From 34-65-8 sp046294735 (GTDB lineage: Bacteria > Pseudomonadota > Alphaproteobacteria > Sphingomonadales > Sphingomonadaceae): a stretch of DNA of 64,000 nucleotides. The DNA lies in contig JBKBKB010000001.1 in assembly GCA_046294735.1 (NCBI GenBank), forward strand, positions 310,001 to 374,000, written 5' to 3'. Under the pieces are notes generated by a model. That model did not search any database and had not been told where the DNA came from. It was given only the letters and a program-made list of their open reading frames with translations. Positions 62,935 to 64,000 of this stretch are shown here, piece by piece; the stretch's first letter is position 1, and every line of letters starts with the position of its first letter. The translations under genes were made by a program, and so were the position numbers.

Positions 62935-64000
62935 ATGTCCGATATCAAGCGGGTCGTCCTGGCCTATTCCGGCGGCCTCGATACAAGCGTGATCGCCAAG
63001 TGGCTTGAGGTGGAGCGCGGGCTGGAGGTGGTCACCTTCACCGCCGATCTCGGCCAGGGCGAAGAGATCGAGCCTGCCCGGGCCAAGGCGCGGGCGATGG
63101 GCATCCCGGATAATCACATCTTTATCGAAGATCTGCGCGAAGAGTTCGTGCGCGATTTCGTCTTCCCGATGATGCGCGCCAATGCCCGCTACGAAGGCGA
63201 CTACCTGCTCGGAACCTCGATTGCCCGTCCGCTCATCTCCAAGCGCCTGGTCGAGATCGCGCACGAGACCGGGGCCGACGCAATTGCCCATGGCGCGACT
63301 GGCAAGGGCAATGATCAGGTCCGGTTCGAACTCAGCGCCTATGCGCTCGACCCCGACATCAAGGTGATCGCCCCGTGGCGCGAATGGGACCTGACCAGCC
63401 GCACCGCGCTGATCGCATGGGCCGAGGCGCACCAGATCCAGGTGCCCAAGGACAAACGCGGCGACAGCCCCTTCTCGACCGATGCCAACCTTCTCCACAC
63501 CTCCAGCGAAGGCAAGGTGCTGGAAGACCCGTGGGACGAAACGCCCGATTACGTCTATTCGCGCACCGAGCATCCCGAAAACGCGCCCGATACGCCGGAA
63601 TACATCACGATCGATTTCGAGCGCGGTGACGGTGTGGCCCTGAACGGTGAGGCCATGAGCCCCGCCACCCTGCTGGCCGCGCTCAATGAACTGGGCCGCA
63701 AGCACGGCATCGGCCGTCTCGACCTGGTCGAAAACCGGTTCGTTGGCATGAAGAGCCGCGGGATGTACGAGACCCCGGGCGGCGAGATCTATGCCCGCGC
63801 GCATCGCGGAATCGAACAGATCACGCTCGACCGGGGCGCCGCGCACCTCAAGGACGAGCTGATGCCCAAGTATGCCGAGCTCATCTACAACGGCTTCTGG
63901 TTCAGCCCGGAGCGGGAGATGCTGCAGGCGGCGATCGACCTGAGCCAGGAGAAGGTGTCAGGCACGGTCCGGATGAAGCTCTACAAAGGCCTCGCCAGCG
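62935..64000 (+). CDS. argG: Argininosuccinate synthase, 3' end cut by window
   Basis: Joins citrulline and aspartate in arginine synthesis. The ATG at 62935 opens a frame to the window edge (355 codons visible of about 400). AYSGGLDTSV near the N-terminus is the ATP-pyrophosphatase P-loop motif; TFTADLGQG, GATGKGNDQVRFE and SPFSTDANLLH follow as in other ArgG proteins. It is the first gene seen on this strand after the antiporter, 80 bp downstream. Confidence 0.96.
   Translation, partial: MSDIKRVVLAYSGGLDTSVIAKWLEVERGLEVVTFTADLGQGEEIEPARAKARAMGIPDNHIFIEDLREEFVRDFVFPMMRANARYEGDYLLGTSIARPLISKRLVEIAHETGADAIAHGATGKGNDQVRFELSAYALDPDIKVIAPWREWDLTSRTALIAWAEAHQIQVPKDKRGDSPFSTDANLLHTSSEGKVLEDPWDETPDYVYSRTEHPENAPDTPEYITIDFERGDGVALNGEAMSPATLLAALNELGRKHGIGRLDLVENRFVGMKSRGMYETPGGEIYARAHRGIEQITLDRGAAHLKDELMPKYAELIYNGFWFSPEREMLQAAIDLSQEKVSGTVRMKLYKGLAS

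Noticed and set aside
1..64000. CRISPR arrays, prophage, intact insertion sequences, riboswitches
   Set aside because: No regularly spaced repeats, phage genes, complete transposase or recognisable riboswitch core was found by reading; only one doubtful IS5-like scrap at 23443.

Overview
This 64 kb, high-GC, densely coding window looks like the chromosome of an alphaproteobacterium, most likely a member of the Sphingomonadales (Erythrobacteraceae or Sphingomonadaceae type). The grounds are the CpdR cell-cycle regulator, TonB receptors of the Xanthomonas/Caulobacter class, a SapC-family protein, an RcnB-like protein, a DUF1674/SdhAF4 protein, and an 8-vinyl reductase of the BciA type. BciA normally serves (bacterio)chlorophyll synthesis, so the organism may be an aerobic anoxygenic phototroph, although no other photosynthesis gene is present here. 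No phage, CRISPR array or intact insertion sequence was seen. No stretch longer than about 300 bases lacks a gene.

Layout. 1-3675 (minus): hflK-hflC and a Do-type periplasmic protease, an envelope quality-control operon. 3751-8004 (plus): mrp (Fe-S carrier), an exported molybdopterin hydroxylase large subunit and hemH, translationally overlapped. 8039-14693: a cytochrome P450 behind a palindromic TetR-type operator, an SDH assembly factor, rsmB, msrA, an exported methyltransferase, aguB, a family-5 uracil-DNA glycosylase, and folK, whose stop codon lies inside tRNA-Lys. 14751-18190: bciA, a small unknown gene and an ABC-F ATPase. 18398-23344: a TonB receptor plus exported SurE operon, divergent from a tandem TetR regulator. 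23581-27034: tRNA-Met, a Popeye-like membrane cNMP-binding protein, a 2'-5' RNA ligase-type protein and an alkyl sulfatase. 27041-29620 (minus): acpP-fabF-mltG with a terminator or attenuator after acpP. 29727-31994 (minus): a yfiR-yfiN-yfiB c-di-GMP signalling operon. 32076-43413: aspS, rnd, a PNPOx-like protein, an RcnB-like protein, a DEAD-box helicase, a D-2-hydroxyacid dehydrogenase, sapC, an N-formylglutamate amidohydrolase and cpdR. tRNA-Val follows.

43671-55958 is the most coherent system: a DcaP-like porin divergent from acs, then a LuxR-type response regulator, a giant SSF-PAS-histidine kinase-receiver hybrid (CrbS-like), a two-subunit VC_2705-type solute:sodium symporter, a cNMP/CBS/DUF294 nucleotidyltransferase-like protein and a DnaQ-like exonuclease. 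Together these look like an acetate (short carboxylate) sensing, uptake and activation island of the CrbSR acetate-switch type. The DUF294 and DnaQ partners have no assigned role in it. 56075-64000 holds a nitronate monooxygenase, a cyclopropane fatty acid synthase, an exported unknown protein, alkaline phosphatase, a Kef-type antiporter and the start of argG.

Starts were chosen from Shine-Dalgarno spacing and family N-termini. Many long antisense ORFs in this GC-rich DNA were treated as shadows.
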